64,000 nucleotides of DNA from Ardenticatenaceae bacterium (GCA_020634375.1 JACKBX010000010.1:242904-306903), one strand, 5' to 3'. Positions 1 to 9,893 are shown, numbered from the stretch's first letter. The notes: generated from the letters alone by a model not told the origin. Numbers and translations are program-made.

Positions 1-3000
1 CTGCCCTAACGCTGCCAATGTAGACACGTCTTGCGGGTTCAATTTCAGGGCCGTTTCCAAAGCGCCACGCGCCTGGGTATATTTGCCCAGGCTGTTGTAA
101 GTCATCCCCAAGCCAACATACGGCTTGAAAGCATTCTTATCCACTTCACTTGCCGCCTGATAATGGCGCACGGCCGTCTCATACTGCCGCAGATCACGCT
201 GCACCTCTCCCATGCCATAATGCGGCGCATACCAATCCGAGCGCAGCTCAGACGCATAAGCAAATGCTTTCAAGGCATCATCGTGCAGGCCGCGTGCCAG
301 GTACACCCATCCCAAACCCTGATAGACGGCCGCATTATAATGATCCAGACTGCGTGCATGTTGATAGGCTTCGCGTGCCTTTTCAATTTGCTCGGTTTGC
401 AAAAATAAATCGCCCAGCCCAAGATAAGCACCCACCTGCTGCGCATCCAACGCCAGCGCGTGCTGATAGGCAGCAATGGCAGCATCGTGCTGCCCCTGTA
501 CCGCCAATGAACGCCCCAGGCCAATGTGCGTGCCCGGTTGTTGGGCATCACTAGACAATGCACGGCGGAAGGCCGTCAAGGCTTGCTCGTGCTCACCCAT
601 TTGCTGGTGCAGCCAGCCTAACCCGGCGTGTGCCGCCGCCTGCTGCGGCTCCATTTCCAAGACACGCTGGTAATAAGTCTGGGCATCTACCAAATGTCCC
701 GCCAGGCGCAGTGCGTCCCCCAGGTGGCAGAAGAGAACGGCCGTATTCACCCCCACCTTCTCCGCCTGCCGATAAGCCCGCACGCCATCCTCATAACAAC
801 CTGCTGCCACCTGCAAATCCCCCAGGTTTTCGTATGCTTCCCCGTTTTGCGGATCGCGCCGCACGACACGCTTATACATTTGCAGAGCTGGCTCCACCTT
901 TCCCTGCTTTTGCAGCAAGCGAGCCTGCCCCATCAACGCGGACACAGACTGCGGATGAATGCGCAGCGCCTGCTCATAAGCTAAAAATGCCTCGTTCTCC
1001 TGGCCTAGTTGAACATACATATCACCCTGACCAATATAAGCATTGGCACAGTACGGATTCAATGACATAGCATGTTGATAATGCGTTAACGCTTCTTGCG
1101 CTGTTCCCTTTAAGGCATAATACTGGCCTAATCTCAAAAATGTACCGGCATATGTATCACTTAATGTTTGGGCTTTTTGCAAGGTGCTCAATGCTTTTTC
1201 TGGCTGTCCAATTTGTAGGTAGACTGAAGCTAACCCTGCCAGTGGTGCAGGGCGATCTGGAGCCAAATCACGCGCCTTCATAAACGCCTTGCGTGCTTCA
1301 TCAAACCGTTCCAATGTGCGGTAAACGTGCCCCAGCCCATGATGCGCCCGATAGGTTAGAGGGGCCAGTTGCAACGCCTTTTGATATGAAAGCAATGCCT
1401 GCTCCCATTGTTCGCGCCAACGATAAAAATCCCCCAGGCCCACATAAGCATCTAATGTGCCAGCATCCAATTCCAGGGCATGTTGAAAGGCCCGCGTTGC
1501 TTCATTGTCCTGGCCTAAAATGGTATAGGCTTTCCCTAATCCGGCGTGTGCCTTGGCATGACGTGCATCTTGTGCCAGCGCTTGCCGGTATGCGTCTATT
1601 GCAGCTTGTGCCTCTTCCAGTTTCAGGTATGTATCTCCCAATGCCACGTAAACGGCGGCGGGTTGGGGGCCTTGGGCAATAGCTTTTTTGTATGATTGAG
1701 CGGCCTCTTGGGTGTGTCCCAAAGTTTTCTGCACATAGGCAAGATGATGATAGGGAAACGCGGTAGGGGGATGATGTACCATCCCTGATTGATAGGCAGC
1801 AAGCGCTTTTGGGTATTCGCCCTGTGCCCGGTAGACATTTCCCAGGCCAATGTGTGCTGCGGGAAGGGCTGTGTCCAGGGAAACGGCCGTTTCATACGCC
1901 TGTAACGCCTCATGATACTGTTTGCTTTGATAGGCCACATCTCCCAAGCCCACATATGCCAGGGCATTTTGCGGCGCCAGTTGTATGGCCTGTTGATACG
2001 TTTGTTGCGCATCAACCAATTGAGAATGCGCCAGGTGGATAGCGCCCAAGCCCATCTTCGCCGCCGCATTATTTGCCTCTAATGCCAACGCCTCCTGGTA
2101 TGCTTGCTGCGCCTTCTGCCACTCCTTCTTCTGGCGATACACATCACCTATGCCCACAAAAGCAGCGGCAAACCGCTGGTCACATTGCAAAGCCGTACGA
2201 TACGCTTGCAATGCTTTTTGCAGCCGCCCTTGTGCGGCAAACACATCCCCCATGCCCTGATAAGCGGCAGCGGAGGAGGCATCTAGTTTGAGCGCCTGCC
2301 AAAATGCCTCGGCCGCAGCAGTATATTCGCCCCGCTGAAGGTTGATTTTGCCCAGACCAATATAGGCTGCTGCTGTTGGTTGGCGGCGAATGGCCTGCTC
2401 ATACGCAGCAATGGCCTCCAATTCTTTGCCCAGTGCCGCCTGGATGTCTCCCAAATTAACATAAGACAAGGCGTAACCGGCATCTTGTGACAAAATTTGT
2501 TGATAGGCACGCAAGGCTTCTTCTGGTTGTTGTAAAGCGTAAAGTACTTCGCCTAACCCATCGAGTGCCGGTAAATAATGTGCATCAGCAGCCATCGCTC
2601 TCTGAAAAGTCACAAGCGCTTCATCGAGGTTGTCCGCTGCCATGTGTACGCGCCCCAATCCAGTGTGGGCTGCGGGGTTGCGGGCGTCTAGCTCTATCGC
2701 TTTTTGAAATGATGCCTGTGCCTCACGAGGCCGGCCAATACGCAGCAGCAAATTACCCATGCCGACTAGTGGGCCAGCGCTCTCAGGAGCCAGAGAAATA
2801 GCTTGTAGGTAGGCTTTGTAAGCGTCTTCATAATGTGCCAGTTCTGTTTGCACGTTGCCCAGGCCAGAGTGTGCGGCAACTAAAGCCGGGTTGTGAGCAA
2901 TGGCGTTGGTATAGGAGGCTGCCGCTTCCTCCATTTGCCCTTGGGCCTCTTGCACTATCCCCAATCCCAGGTGTGCTTCGGCCAGAGTGGTATCGAGGGA

Positions 3001-6000
3001 AACGGCCGTTTCATATGCTGATTTCGCTGCATCCCACTCCCCAAGTTGGCGGTAAGCCTCTCCCAACCCACAGTGCGCCTTTGCCTCACGCGGGTTCACC
3101 TCCAGCGCATGACGAAAAGCGGCAACGGCATCTTCGTACCGTTCCAACCGCTGATACAATTCCCCTAAACGCACACTGACAGCATCTTCTGCCTCATTCT
3201 CGTTGGCTGCTTGCTGGTAAGCCGCCAAAGCCTCGTCATAACGTCCCAGATCGCGGTAAACATCTCCCAAGCGGTAACGAATTTCCGTTTCATCCGCCCC
3301 TAACACCAGTGCTTGTTCATAAAGCGCCTGTGCTTCGGGTGTACGTCCCAGTTTGCGATACACGTCACCCAATCCCTGGCGCGGCGCAGCTAATTTGGAA
3401 TCTAGCTCAATCGCACGTTTGTACGCAGCAATGGCCTCGTCCCATTGGTTGCTGGCCTGATAAAGGTCGCCTAAGCCCATGTAAGGCTCAGCTAACTGAT
3501 TATTCAGGATGGTTGCTTGCCGATAAGCGTCTCTCGCTTCGGTATATTGGTCTAGTTCAATGTACGTGTTGCCCAGCCCGCAGTAGGCGTGGGCACTTTC
3601 TGGGTGCTGCTCAATGACAGCCTGGTAAGCGGCGATGGCGTCTTTGTAACGGCCGTTCTCGCGGCGCAAATCCCCCAATCGAAGCTGCGGCAGTACCATT
3701 TGTGGTTCCAAAGAAGCTGCCTTCTGGTAGGCACGCACGGCCTTTGTCATTTCCCCTTGGGCGCGGTAAACCTCTCCCATCCCCATATGCGGCGCAGCCG
3801 ACTGCGCGTTCAATTTGATGGCCTTTCGGTATGCCTTTAATGCCGCCTCGTTTTGCCCTAGTGCCCGGTAAATATTGCCCATACTCACATGGGCAACTGC
3901 GAATCCGCTGTCAATTTTTAATGCCTCACCATATAACTCAAGCGCGGCCTCATAGTTCTCTTGTGCCTCCTGCACAGCCCCCAGGTAATACCAGGGATTG
4001 GGACGGTCGGGCAGCCAGGCCGCCACTTTGCGTAGAATCGGCTCGGCTTTGCTGGAAACGGCCGTGTCCACATCCCCCCTAGACCAGATAATACTCCGTG
4101 CCAATGTTTCTAATGCCGTACCCAACAACTGCCGCAGTGCAACGCCATTCTCTGGCAGATTCTCTTCAGCAGTAGCAAAAGCCCCCAACGCATCATCAAC
4201 TTCCTGGCGGCGCTGATGCAGCAACCCCCGCCGCCAATGTAGAATAGCCCACCGTTCCTGAGCATCATCATCATCTAGCCAACCCTGCTGCCCCATACGC
4301 TGCAACAGCCCCAGCATCGCCGCCTCATCATCCGGCGAAGGATGTTGGCTCCGCACAGCCAATAAACGCGCATAAATTGTTTGCCCCCCATCACTTAATT
4401 GCTCTTTCCATGCCGCTAACGATTGCAGCAGCCCCCCGCATAAATCGCTGTTATACGCCAACCCCTCCACAAAACGGGGAATCAACCAACGCCAGGCCTC
4501 CTTTTCATCCATCCACAGCAAATATTGCGTCAGATCAATAACATATTGCACCCAATTCTCATCAATGCAACGAGTTTCGACCAAATCCGCCTGACCCTCG
4601 ATATCTGCCAACCGCCCTCGTAAAACCTCTGTGGCGCGTTCGTTCAACAAGCGTACTTGCTTGCCTGTACGCCGCACTTCCGCCTTCAAATACTCGCGGA
4701 TAAATAACGAAGGATCATCGTGTAATCGTGCCCGATCTGCATGAACAGAAGCATAATCCCGCTCCAGCCGGTGAATGAGGCCATCCAGATCAAATGCCTT
4801 CCCCTCTTCAGGAGTCAACATAGCCCGCAAAATATCAACATCCCCATCTGCCAAAGCCAGCGCGTAAATAGCCTTTTTATCTGCCTCTGCCACCACATGC
4901 TGCATATAACGGTCAGTCATTTTGCGCACAATTTGGTCGCTGGGCGTGGCCGCCACCATGTCACCAACCACATCCGCCAATGACGTGCCTGCATCAAGCA
5001 CATCGGCCACTTCCTGAACTGCCAGGGGAATACCGCGTGTCACACGGCTAACGGCCTCTAATTCGGCATCAGTGAGGTTTCGCCCTTGTGCGGAAAAATA
5101 TTGCCGGATGTCATCTTCTGCCAGCGGGCGCATACGATAAGCGATTAACCGTCGGGGCGTATCATCCGCATATCCTTTGAAATATTCGTTGCCAAACTGG
5201 CGGCTGTGTACCAGGTTATTACGGTCGCTAATTACCCATATCACACGAGAACCAGCAGCCCGAATAACTGCCCGCAGCCAAATATCGGCACGGTCTACCA
5301 CTTCGTAAGAATCGAGAACGACTATCAATCGCTTTTTGTCAGCGACTTTGTCAAGGCCACGCGCCAACGCATAAGCAAGTTGTTCGTTGGGATTGAGAAA
5401 ATGGTCAAAATAATTGGGTTTCATGCGGGCACGCAGATAGGTTTCCAATGTGGCCCGTAGTTTAGCAGCTTGTTCCGCGCCAACCTGGATACCCGCATCC
5501 AGAAAGGTGGTGACGAGTTGTTCCCCTGTATCGCCAATCATCGGCACCCGGGTACGAATAATTTTCGATATGAGGCCCACACCTATACTGCGAAAGGCAG
5601 AGAGTTCTTCCCAACTATCATCGCTGGTCAAAATCTCGGCGACATTTTTTTCAGCTTCGTCGGCTTGTTTGATGGCTTTGTGATAGGCAGCAAACTGGCG
5701 GCCCCATTTTCTGCGAATAGCTGCGGCATAAATGCCTTTGAATACAGCATCGGCCGTTACGTGTTCACGGCCAACCTGTAGCCCTACTAACTTCTTTCGT
5801 TCGTCTTCCCAATCGACCCAGAGACACTGAAAGGAATCCGCAAAAGGCTTTTCCGTAGTGGCAATATGACGGAATCTTTTCGCCAACGTGGTTTTCCCAA
5901 TCCCGCCATCTCCATATAACAGACAGACATAAGGGTAATCATCAGCTTGTGTCGTGTCCAACAATTCTGTCAATGCAAATCGAAATTGCTTTTGTTCTTC

Positions 6001-6051
6001 TACGCGTCCCAGGAATATTTTATCGTCAATTTTTAATAGATGATCAGTCAT
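1..6051 (-). CDS. Giant STAND-type ATPase with about 40 TPR repeats (3' end outside window)
   Basis: The frame is open from the ATG at 6051 down to base 1 (2017 codons, no stop), so the C-terminus lies outside the window. A strong GGAGG precedes the start. Residues 1-30 lead into a P-loop, GDGGIGKTT, at about 47-55. A Walker B-like LIVVLDSYE sits near residue 242, followed by a helical region typical of STAND/NACHT-like ATPases. From about residue 660 the protein is an unbroken series of 34-residue TPRs (E-A-...-Y-x-x-A-L-x-L-x-P pattern), roughly 40 copies in view, visible at DNA level as a 102-base period. STAND proteins are signal-sensing switches that oligomerise on nucleotide binding; the TPR tail would be the sensor or scaffold. 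The effector domain, if any, is not visible. The gene is divergent from the ftsZ-like gene. The start is well supported; the ligand is unknown. Confidence 0.85.
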   Translation of the reverse strand, partial: MTDHLLKIDDKIFLGRVEEQKQFRFALTELLDTTQADDYPYVCLLYGDGGIGKTTLAKRFRHIATTEKPFADSFQCLWVDWEDERKKLVGLQVGREHVTADAVFKGIYAAAIRRKWGRQFAAYHKAIKQADEAEKNVAEILTSDDSWEELSAFRSIGVGLISKIIRTRVPMIGDTGEQLVTTFLDAGIQVGAEQAAKLRATLETYLRARMKPNYFDHFLNPNEQLAYALARGLDKVADKKRLIVVLDSYEVVDRADIWLRAVIRAAGSRVIWVISDRNNLVHSRQFGNEYFKGYADDTPRRLIAYRMRPLAEDDIRQYFSAQGRNLTDAELEAVSRVTRGIPLAVQEVADVLDAGTSLADVVGDMVAATPSDQIVRKMTDRYMQHVVAEADKKAIYALALADGDVDILRAMLTPEEGKAFDLDGLIHRLERDYASVHADRARLHDDPSLFIREYLKAEVRRTGKQVRLLNERATEVLRGRLADIEGQADLVETRCIDENWVQYVIDLTQYLLWMDEKEAWRWLIPRFVEGLAYNSDLCGGLLQSLAAWKEQLSDGGQTIYARLLAVRSQHPSPDDEAAMLGLLQRMGQQGWLDDDDAQERWAILHWRRGLLHQRRQEVDDALGAFATAEENLPENGVALRQLLGTALETLARSIIWSRGDVDTAVSSKAEPILRKVAAWLPDRPNPWYYLGAVQEAQENYEAALELYGEALKIDSGFAVAHVSMGNIYRALGQNEAALKAYRKAIKLNAQSAAPHMGMGEVYRAQGEMTKAVRAYQKAASLEPQMVLPQLRLGDLRRENGRYKDAIAAYQAVIEQHPESAHAYCGLGNTYIELDQYTEARDAYRQATILNNQLAEPYMGLGDLYQASNQWDEAIAAYKRAIELDSKLAAPRQGLGDVYRKLGRTPEAQALYEQALVLGADETEIRYRLGDVYRDLGRYDEALAAYQQAANENEAEDAVSVRLGELYQRLERYEDAVAAFRHALEVNPREAKAHCGLGEAYRQLGEWDAAKSAYETAVSLDTTLAEAHLGLGIVQEAQGQMEEAAASYTNAIAHNPALVAAHSGLGNVQTELAHYEDAYKAYLQAISLAPESAGPLVGMGNLLLRIGRPREAQASFQKAIELDARNPAAHTGLGRVHMAADNLDEALVTFQRAMAADAHYLPALDGLGEVLYALQQPEEALRAYQQILSQDAGYALSYVNLGDIQAALGKELEAIAAYEQAIRRQPTAAAYIGLGKINLQRGEYTAAAEAFWQALKLDASSAAAYQGMGDVFAAQGRLQKALQAYRTALQCDQRFAAAFVGIGDVYRQKKEWQKAQQAYQEALALEANNAAAKMGLGAIHLAHSQLVDAQQTYQQAIQLAPQNALAYVGLGDVAYQSKQYHEALQAYETAVSLDTALPAAHIGLGNVYRAQGEYPKALAAYQSGMVHHPPTAFPYHHLAYVQKTLGHTQEAAQSYKKAIAQGPQPAAVYVALGDTYLKLEEAQAAIDAYRQALAQDARHAKAHAGLGKAYTILGQDNEATRAFQHALELDAGTLDAYVGLGDFYRWREQWEQALLSYQKALQLAPLTYRAHHGLGHVYRTLERFDEARKAFMKARDLAPDRPAPLAGLASVYLQIGQPEKALSTLQKAQTLSDTYAGTFLRLGQYYALKGTAQEALTHYQHAMSLNPYCANAYIGQGDMYVQLGQENEAFLAYEQALRIHPQSVSALMGQARLLQKQGKVEPALQMYKRVVRRDPQNGEAYENLGDLQVAAGCYEDGVRAYRQAEKVGVNTAVLFCHLGDALRLAGHLVDAQTYYQRVLEMEPQQAAAHAGLGWLHQQMGEHEQALTAFRRALSSDAQQPGTHIGLGRSLAVQGQHDAAIAAYQHALALDAQQVGAYLGLGDLFLQTEQIEKAREAYQHARSLDHYNAAVYQGLGWVYLARGLHDDALKAFAYASELRSDWYAPHYGMGEVQRDLRQYETAVRHYQAASEVDKNAFKPYVGLGMTYNSLGKYTQARGALETALKLNPQDVSTLAALGQ

Positions 6052-6167
6052 TCCCCCTCCTCACTTAGCAGCTTCAATGTTTGGGGATACAACAATATCA
6101 ACATGGCGTTCACAGATTGTTATTGTCAGATAAATACGTTTTCAAGTGGCAACGTGAATTCCAGCAC

Positions 6168-6236
6168 TTAGGCTAAAAACACACCAACAAACCCAAAGAG
6201 GATGATAACTGTACCCACCTTCTCTTTCGCCGCCAT
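6168..6236 (-). CDS. Possible 22-residue single-TM peptide
   Basis: A short frame starts at ATG 6236 and encodes a basic N-terminus (MAAKEK) followed by about 16 hydrophobic residues (VGTVIILFGFVGVFLA). This is a typical miniature membrane peptide. An AAGGAG lies about 14 bases upstream, rather far for a ribosome site. It sits between a good minus-strand promoter (6270-6299) and the giant STAND gene, so it would be first in that transcript. There is no family match that I know. It may be a real small membrane protein or a chance frame in a leader. Confidence 0.4.
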   Translation of the reverse strand: MAAKEKVGTVIILFGFVGVFLA

Positions 6237-6269
6237 ATTCTTTTTTGATACTCCTTGCAGAATGTTGTA

Positions 6270-6299
6270 ATAGTACAACAAAATCTTTAAGCCTGTCAA
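6270..6299 (-). promoter_or_regulatory. Sigma-70-type promoter for the STAND-TPR gene
   Basis: Read on the minus strand, TTGACA (6299-6294) is followed by an 18-base spacer and TACTAT (6275-6270). The -35 is perfect and the -10 matches 4 of 6. It would drive the small membrane-peptide frame and the giant STAND gene. It lies back to back with the plus-strand promoter at 6317-6345, so the two genes share a compact divergent control region. Confidence 0.6.
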
Positions 6300-6316
6300 G
6301 AAACGATGTGTTTAAC

Positions 6317-6345
6317 TTGACATAGGGTTATGCATATTCTATAGT
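6317..6345 (+). promoter_or_regulatory. Sigma-70-type promoter upstream of ftsZ-like gene
   Basis: TTGACA at 6317-6322, a 17-base spacer and TATAGT at 6340-6345 make a near-consensus promoter. The predicted 5' UTR to the ATG at 6510 is about 158 bases and contains a small hairpin (GGCAG...CTGCC, 6420-6439). That is unusually long for this window, where several genes look leaderless. Confidence 0.65.
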
Positions 6346-6509
6346 TGATATGGTTTGTATTTACTAGAAGTATCTTAATTGAAGATGTGTTTGTTTTGGC
6401 GATAGCACCTGATTCATTAGGCAGCAGTTTTGTACTGCCGGATGATGGTGGGCTGAGTTGGGGATGCAAGAACAAGGGTTAGGTTGGGAAGAGCGGGGAA
6501 AACAGCATC

Positions 6510-7580
6510 ATGAAGAGAGAAAGGCGGACTTCTTCACTCACAAAAATTCGCGTTGTTGGTGTCGGAAATGGGGGCGTCAATGCAATCAACCGTTTGGTTA
6601 AAAGGCGTCTCACAGGAGTGGAGTTTGTGGTGGTGAACACAAATTCCTTCACACTAGCCAAGTCAATAGCCCCGACAAAGGTACACATTGGTCATAATGT
6701 GACACGAGGACATGGAACTGGTGGGGATGTTTTTTTAGGCAAGCAAGCTGCCTACGAATCAGCCGAGCAGCTACGCAAAGCAATTGAGGGAACAGATTTA
6801 TTGTTTTTAGCGGCTAGTATGGGCGGAGGGACAGGTTCAGGTGTGATTCCAGTTATTGCCGAGATGGCTCATGAGTTAGGCATCTTGACCATTGCCGTTA
6901 TCACAAGCCCTTTTAGCTTTGAAGGAGTGCGGCAACAAAAAGCCGCGCAGGAAAGCATCTCCCAATTAAAGCAATTTGTAGATACGATATTGGAGATACC
7001 GAGTGATCGCTTATTGGGATTGATGAATGAGGGGGCTAGTTTGGACGACGCATTACGTCTGGCAGATGGGGTTTTGGGTCATGCCATTCAAGCAATTAGT
7101 GATTTGGTGACTTCGTCAGGATTAATCAACATTGATTTTGCTGATGTACAAGCAGTATTGAAGCAACCAGGTCAACTGTTCATGATGGTGGGCCAAGCGC
7201 GAGGGGAGGAGCGAGCGCGTCTAGCTGTTTCGCAAGCATTGGATTTCCCTTTGTTGGATTTATCGTTGGATGGGACACAGGATTTGCTAGTGAATGTTAC
7301 AGCCGGATCGAACTTGACTTTAGGTGAAATTCGGGATGTGGTCGGTTTGATTCAAGATGCAGCAGGCCCGAATGCAAACCTGAAGTTGGGTGCGGTGTTC
7401 AATGAACATGTGGGACAAGACCTGCGAGTGACGGTAGTTGCTAAGGGGGTTGTATCAGCTTCATCCGAACGGGATGGTTCGCTTGCTAAACCGATGATGT
7501 CGAAACAACGGCCGTTTCGCATCCCGATACCTGGCTTCTTACAACTAACTCTAGGGCGCATTGCACATGTGATGAGCTGA
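6510..7580 (+). CDS. FtsZ-family (tubulin-like) GTPase, orphan copy
   Basis: The 356-residue protein follows FtsZ from end to end. It has an N-terminal IRVVGVGNGGVNAINRL strand and loop (residues 13-29), the tubulin signature GGGTGSG at 105-111, the T7 catalytic loop N-I-D-F-A-D at 208-213 with both acidic residues, and a C-terminal tail RIPIPGFLQ that resembles the FtsZ C-terminal peptide binding FtsA/SepF. FtsZ polymerises with GTP to form the division ring. Differences from canonical FtsZ are GNGGVN instead of GGGGxN, SGSG-type changes after the signature, and a short linker. It is not in a dcw division cluster: its neighbours are a divergent STAND ATPase and a pentapeptide protein. It could be the main FtsZ or a divergent second copy. 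Confidence 0.85.
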   Translation: MKRERRTSSLTKIRVVGVGNGGVNAINRLVKRRLTGVEFVVVNTNSFTLAKSIAPTKVHIGHNVTRGHGTGGDVFLGKQAAYESAEQLRKAIEGTDLLFLAASMGGGTGSGVIPVIAEMAHELGILTIAVITSPFSFEGVRQQKAAQESISQLKQFVDTILEIPSDRLLGLMNEGASLDDALRLADGVLGHAIQAISDLVTSSGLINIDFADVQAVLKQPGQLFMMVGQARGEERARLAVSQALDFPLLDLSLDGTQDLLVNVTAGSNLTLGEIRDVVGLIQDAAGPNANLKLGAVFNEHVGQDLRVTVVAKGVVSASSERDGSLAKPMMSKQRPFRIPIPGFLQLTLGRIAHVMS

Positions 7581-7684
7581 CTTATAAGTAGATTGTGGGT
7601 TTCTGATAAAAATCGACTTACAATAAGGGTGTGAAACTTGAGATAATCGGCAGTTCCCATTGTTACTCGGAGTGAATATAAATC

Positions 7685-9073
7685 ATGCGCTTGCCAGAAA
7701 GCGTACGGCAAATTCTGACCGTAGTCGCCAGTAAGATGCAACAGCGTAAAGCACGTCTCTATGTTGTTCCCATCATCTTACTGGTTTTTGTTTTATGGGT
7801 GCATTGGCGTTTAAGCCAGATAGGCCGTCTAGGTTTTGAAGAGAAGACCTTATGGGATTGGCTGGACTTACTGCTCATGCCAGTTATCTTGTTGTGGGGA
7901 GGTTGGTTCCTGACCCTGTCCGTGCAAGATATTCAACACCGCGCCGCAGTAGAGCAGCGGCGCGAAACGAGCCTCCTCGCTTATTTTGACCGTATGACAG
8001 ACTTGCTGCTGCGAGAAAATTTACGTAGTGCGCCAGAAACGGCAGATGTACGCCGTGTTGCTCGTGCCCGCACGCTGGCAACGCTGTCGCCATTGGATGC
8101 CTTTCGCCGGGGGCAAGTGCTGCTTTTTCTGGCCGAATCGGGGTTGATTAGTACACCACCGCTAGTAAACTTGACTGGGGCGCTGCTGCAAGGTTCGCAA
8201 TTAGCAGAGGCGGAGTTACAAGGTACGGACTTGACACGGGTACAAATGGAAACGGCCGTTCTTCACCACGCCGATTTACGCAAAGCCAACATGTGGGCAA
8301 TCAACTTGCGACAAGCAGACCTGCAAGAAGCCGATCTTAGCCATGCCTCTCTACGAGTTGCCGACCTCAGCGGCAGCGTACTGGCAGGAGCCAACCTAAA
8401 CAACGTAGACCTGGTCGGCGCTCAATTAGTAAATGTAGACGGCCGGGGACTCAACGCCGTTAAAGCAAATTTGTGGGGAGCCAATGCCCCCAACGCCAAC
8501 TTCAGTAAAGCCAGTTTTTATCATGCACGACTGCGCGGCACAAAACTCAACCAGACAATCCTGCGTGAGGCCACACTCATCAATGCAGAACTGGTCAAAG
8601 CCCAGGGAAAAGCTGTTGACTTTGTAGACGCGCAGCTAACCGGGGCGAATTTGCAACAGGCACAGTTGCCAGAAGCCAATTTCCGCTGCGCCAACATCGG
8701 GGGGGCGCGTCTCGTCAATGCGAATCTGGAAAAGGCGCGTTTGTGGGGAGTAAAGGCTGTCGGTGCTAATTTCCGTCATGCCAATTTACAACAGGCTATT
8801 TTACGAGTAGCCGATTTACGCCGTGCCTATTTGCGAGAAGCACAACTCCAAGACGCTAACTTGCAAGTGGCTAACTTGCAGCGAGCTACACTAACTGATG
8901 CCGATCTGCGTGGCGCTGATTTGCGGGAAGCGGATTTACGCGAGGCCGTGCTGCGTGGGGCAGACCTATCAGGAGCCAACTTGCGCAACGCACAAGTAAC
9001 CTCCGAACAGCTTGCCGAAGCCAAATCTCTGCACAACGCCATCATGCCAGATGGCAAACGGTACGAGGGGTAG
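7685..9073 (+). CDS. Membrane-anchored pentapeptide-repeat protein
   Basis: 462 residues. Two hydrophobic segments near the N-terminus (about residues 25-43 and 62-82) form a hairpin in the membrane. A basic helical linker follows, and then from about residue 155 to 445 a continuous array of A(D/N)Lxx pentapeptides (ADLRKAN, ADLQEAD, ANLNNVD...). Such arrays fold as right-handed quadrilateral beta helices. The function is unknown; known members mimic DNA (gyrase protection) or act as scaffolds, and the membrane hairpin argues for the latter. The ATG at 7685 is supported by a GGAG about 15 bases upstream. It converges on the SEC-C gene, whose stop lies two bases away. Confidence 0.85.
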   Translation: MRLPESVRQILTVVASKMQQRKARLYVVPIILLVFVLWVHWRLSQIGRLGFEEKTLWDWLDLLLMPVILLWGGWFLTLSVQDIQHRAAVEQRRETSLLAYFDRMTDLLLRENLRSAPETADVRRVARARTLATLSPLDAFRRGQVLLFLAESGLISTPPLVNLTGALLQGSQLAEAELQGTDLTRVQMETAVLHHADLRKANMWAINLRQADLQEADLSHASLRVADLSGSVLAGANLNNVDLVGAQLVNVDGRGLNAVKANLWGANAPNANFSKASFYHARLRGTKLNQTILREATLINAELVKAQGKAVDFVDAQLTGANLQQAQLPEANFRCANIGGARLVNANLEKARLWGVKAVGANFRHANLQQAILRVADLRRAYLREAQLQDANLQVANLQRATLTDADLRGADLREADLREAVLRGADLSGANLRNAQVTSEQLAEAKSLHNAIMPDGKRYEG

Positions 9074-9074
9074 C

Positions 9075-9893
9075 TTACCGCCGCCGCATCATACGCACAG
9101 CTTTCTGCATTGCTTTGTCAGAGCGGTTTGGGTCCAGACGAGCAACAGGTGGGCGGCCTTTCTTTTCTGCTTGTTCCAACGCGTGATGAATCAGCACATG
9201 GTTGTTTCGGCGCATGAAGTCTAATGGAGTTGCATCAGGATGCGCTGTAGCATCGGCCGTTTGTGCTGTTTCTAATTTTGCCTTTAAATCGCCAATCTCA
9301 TCCGCAGGCAGGTAAGCAGCCGAGGTGCTAAACTCCAGATGATCATACACTGGCACCAACCGGGCCAGAATCACTTCCCCAATCTCAACCACACCGCGAC
9401 CACCCGGCTCCTCCACAGCAAACGATTCACCAAACAAGAAATCTTGCAAATATAGCTTGTCGGCATCGTAATCTGTCAGGGTATATGCCCATGCTGATCC
9501 GGATTCGGCTACCCAGCGCTCCAAAGCCGCCTGCTGCACAGCAGATAGGTCGTCCCATTTCTCGGCGCGATAGGTATCAATCAGGCGCGTGCCATCTGCC
9601 AACGGGTAATCAAATACAAACCAGTCAAAGAAACGCAGCGCTTCTGGCTGGCTCATCTCTTCGGCGTTGTCAATGGTATACATCTCATTCCAATAGAGGG
9701 CCAATGCCTGGGCAAAATCTTCGGCAAATCGTTCATCACGCGCAAAAAGCATGAAGTTGCGGCTGAGAAAATTGGCTGCCTGTACCCAATCGCGCTTTTC
9801 TTTTTCTTTTTGCTGATCAATGGGCATATGGCATTTTTTGTATTTTTTGCCGCTGCCACAGTAACAGGGATCATTACGTCCGGGTTTATCCAT
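9075..9893 (-). CDS. SEC-C motif (zinc-binding) protein of unknown function
   Basis: 272 residues. The N-terminus, GRNDPCYCGSGKKYKKCH (residues 5-22), is a textbook SEC-C zinc-binding motif like that at the C-terminus of SecA, here at the start. The remainder is acidic, helical and not recognised; it has segments resembling plant-type or UPF0149-like SEC-C partners but no motif I can name. It overlaps the HAD phosphatase start region by one base at 9893, so the two are probably co-transcribed. An AAGG precedes the ATG. Confidence 0.8.
   Translation of the reverse strand: MDKPGRNDPCYCGSGKKYKKCHMPIDQQKEKEKRDWVQAANFLSRNFMLFARDERFAEDFAQALALYWNEMYTIDNAEEMSQPEALRFFDWFVFDYPLADGTRLIDTYRAEKWDDLSAVQQAALERWVAESGSAWAYTLTDYDADKLYLQDFLFGESFAVEEPGGRGVVEIGEVILARLVPVYDHLEFSTSAAYLPADEIGDLKAKLETAQTADATAHPDATPLDFMRRNNHVLIHHALEQAEKKGRPPVARLDPNRSDKAMQKAVRMMRRR

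Noticed and set aside
1..4080. DNA-level satellite with 102-base period
   Set aside because: The period is explained by 34-residue TPR codons within one open frame.
6510..7580. TubZ or phage tubulin
   Set aside because: The FtsZ T7 loop and an FtsZ-type C-terminal peptide are present, which favour FtsZ.
7352..7741. 129-codon minus frame across the end of the ftsZ-like gene
   Set aside because: Antisense shadow without start signals or family features.
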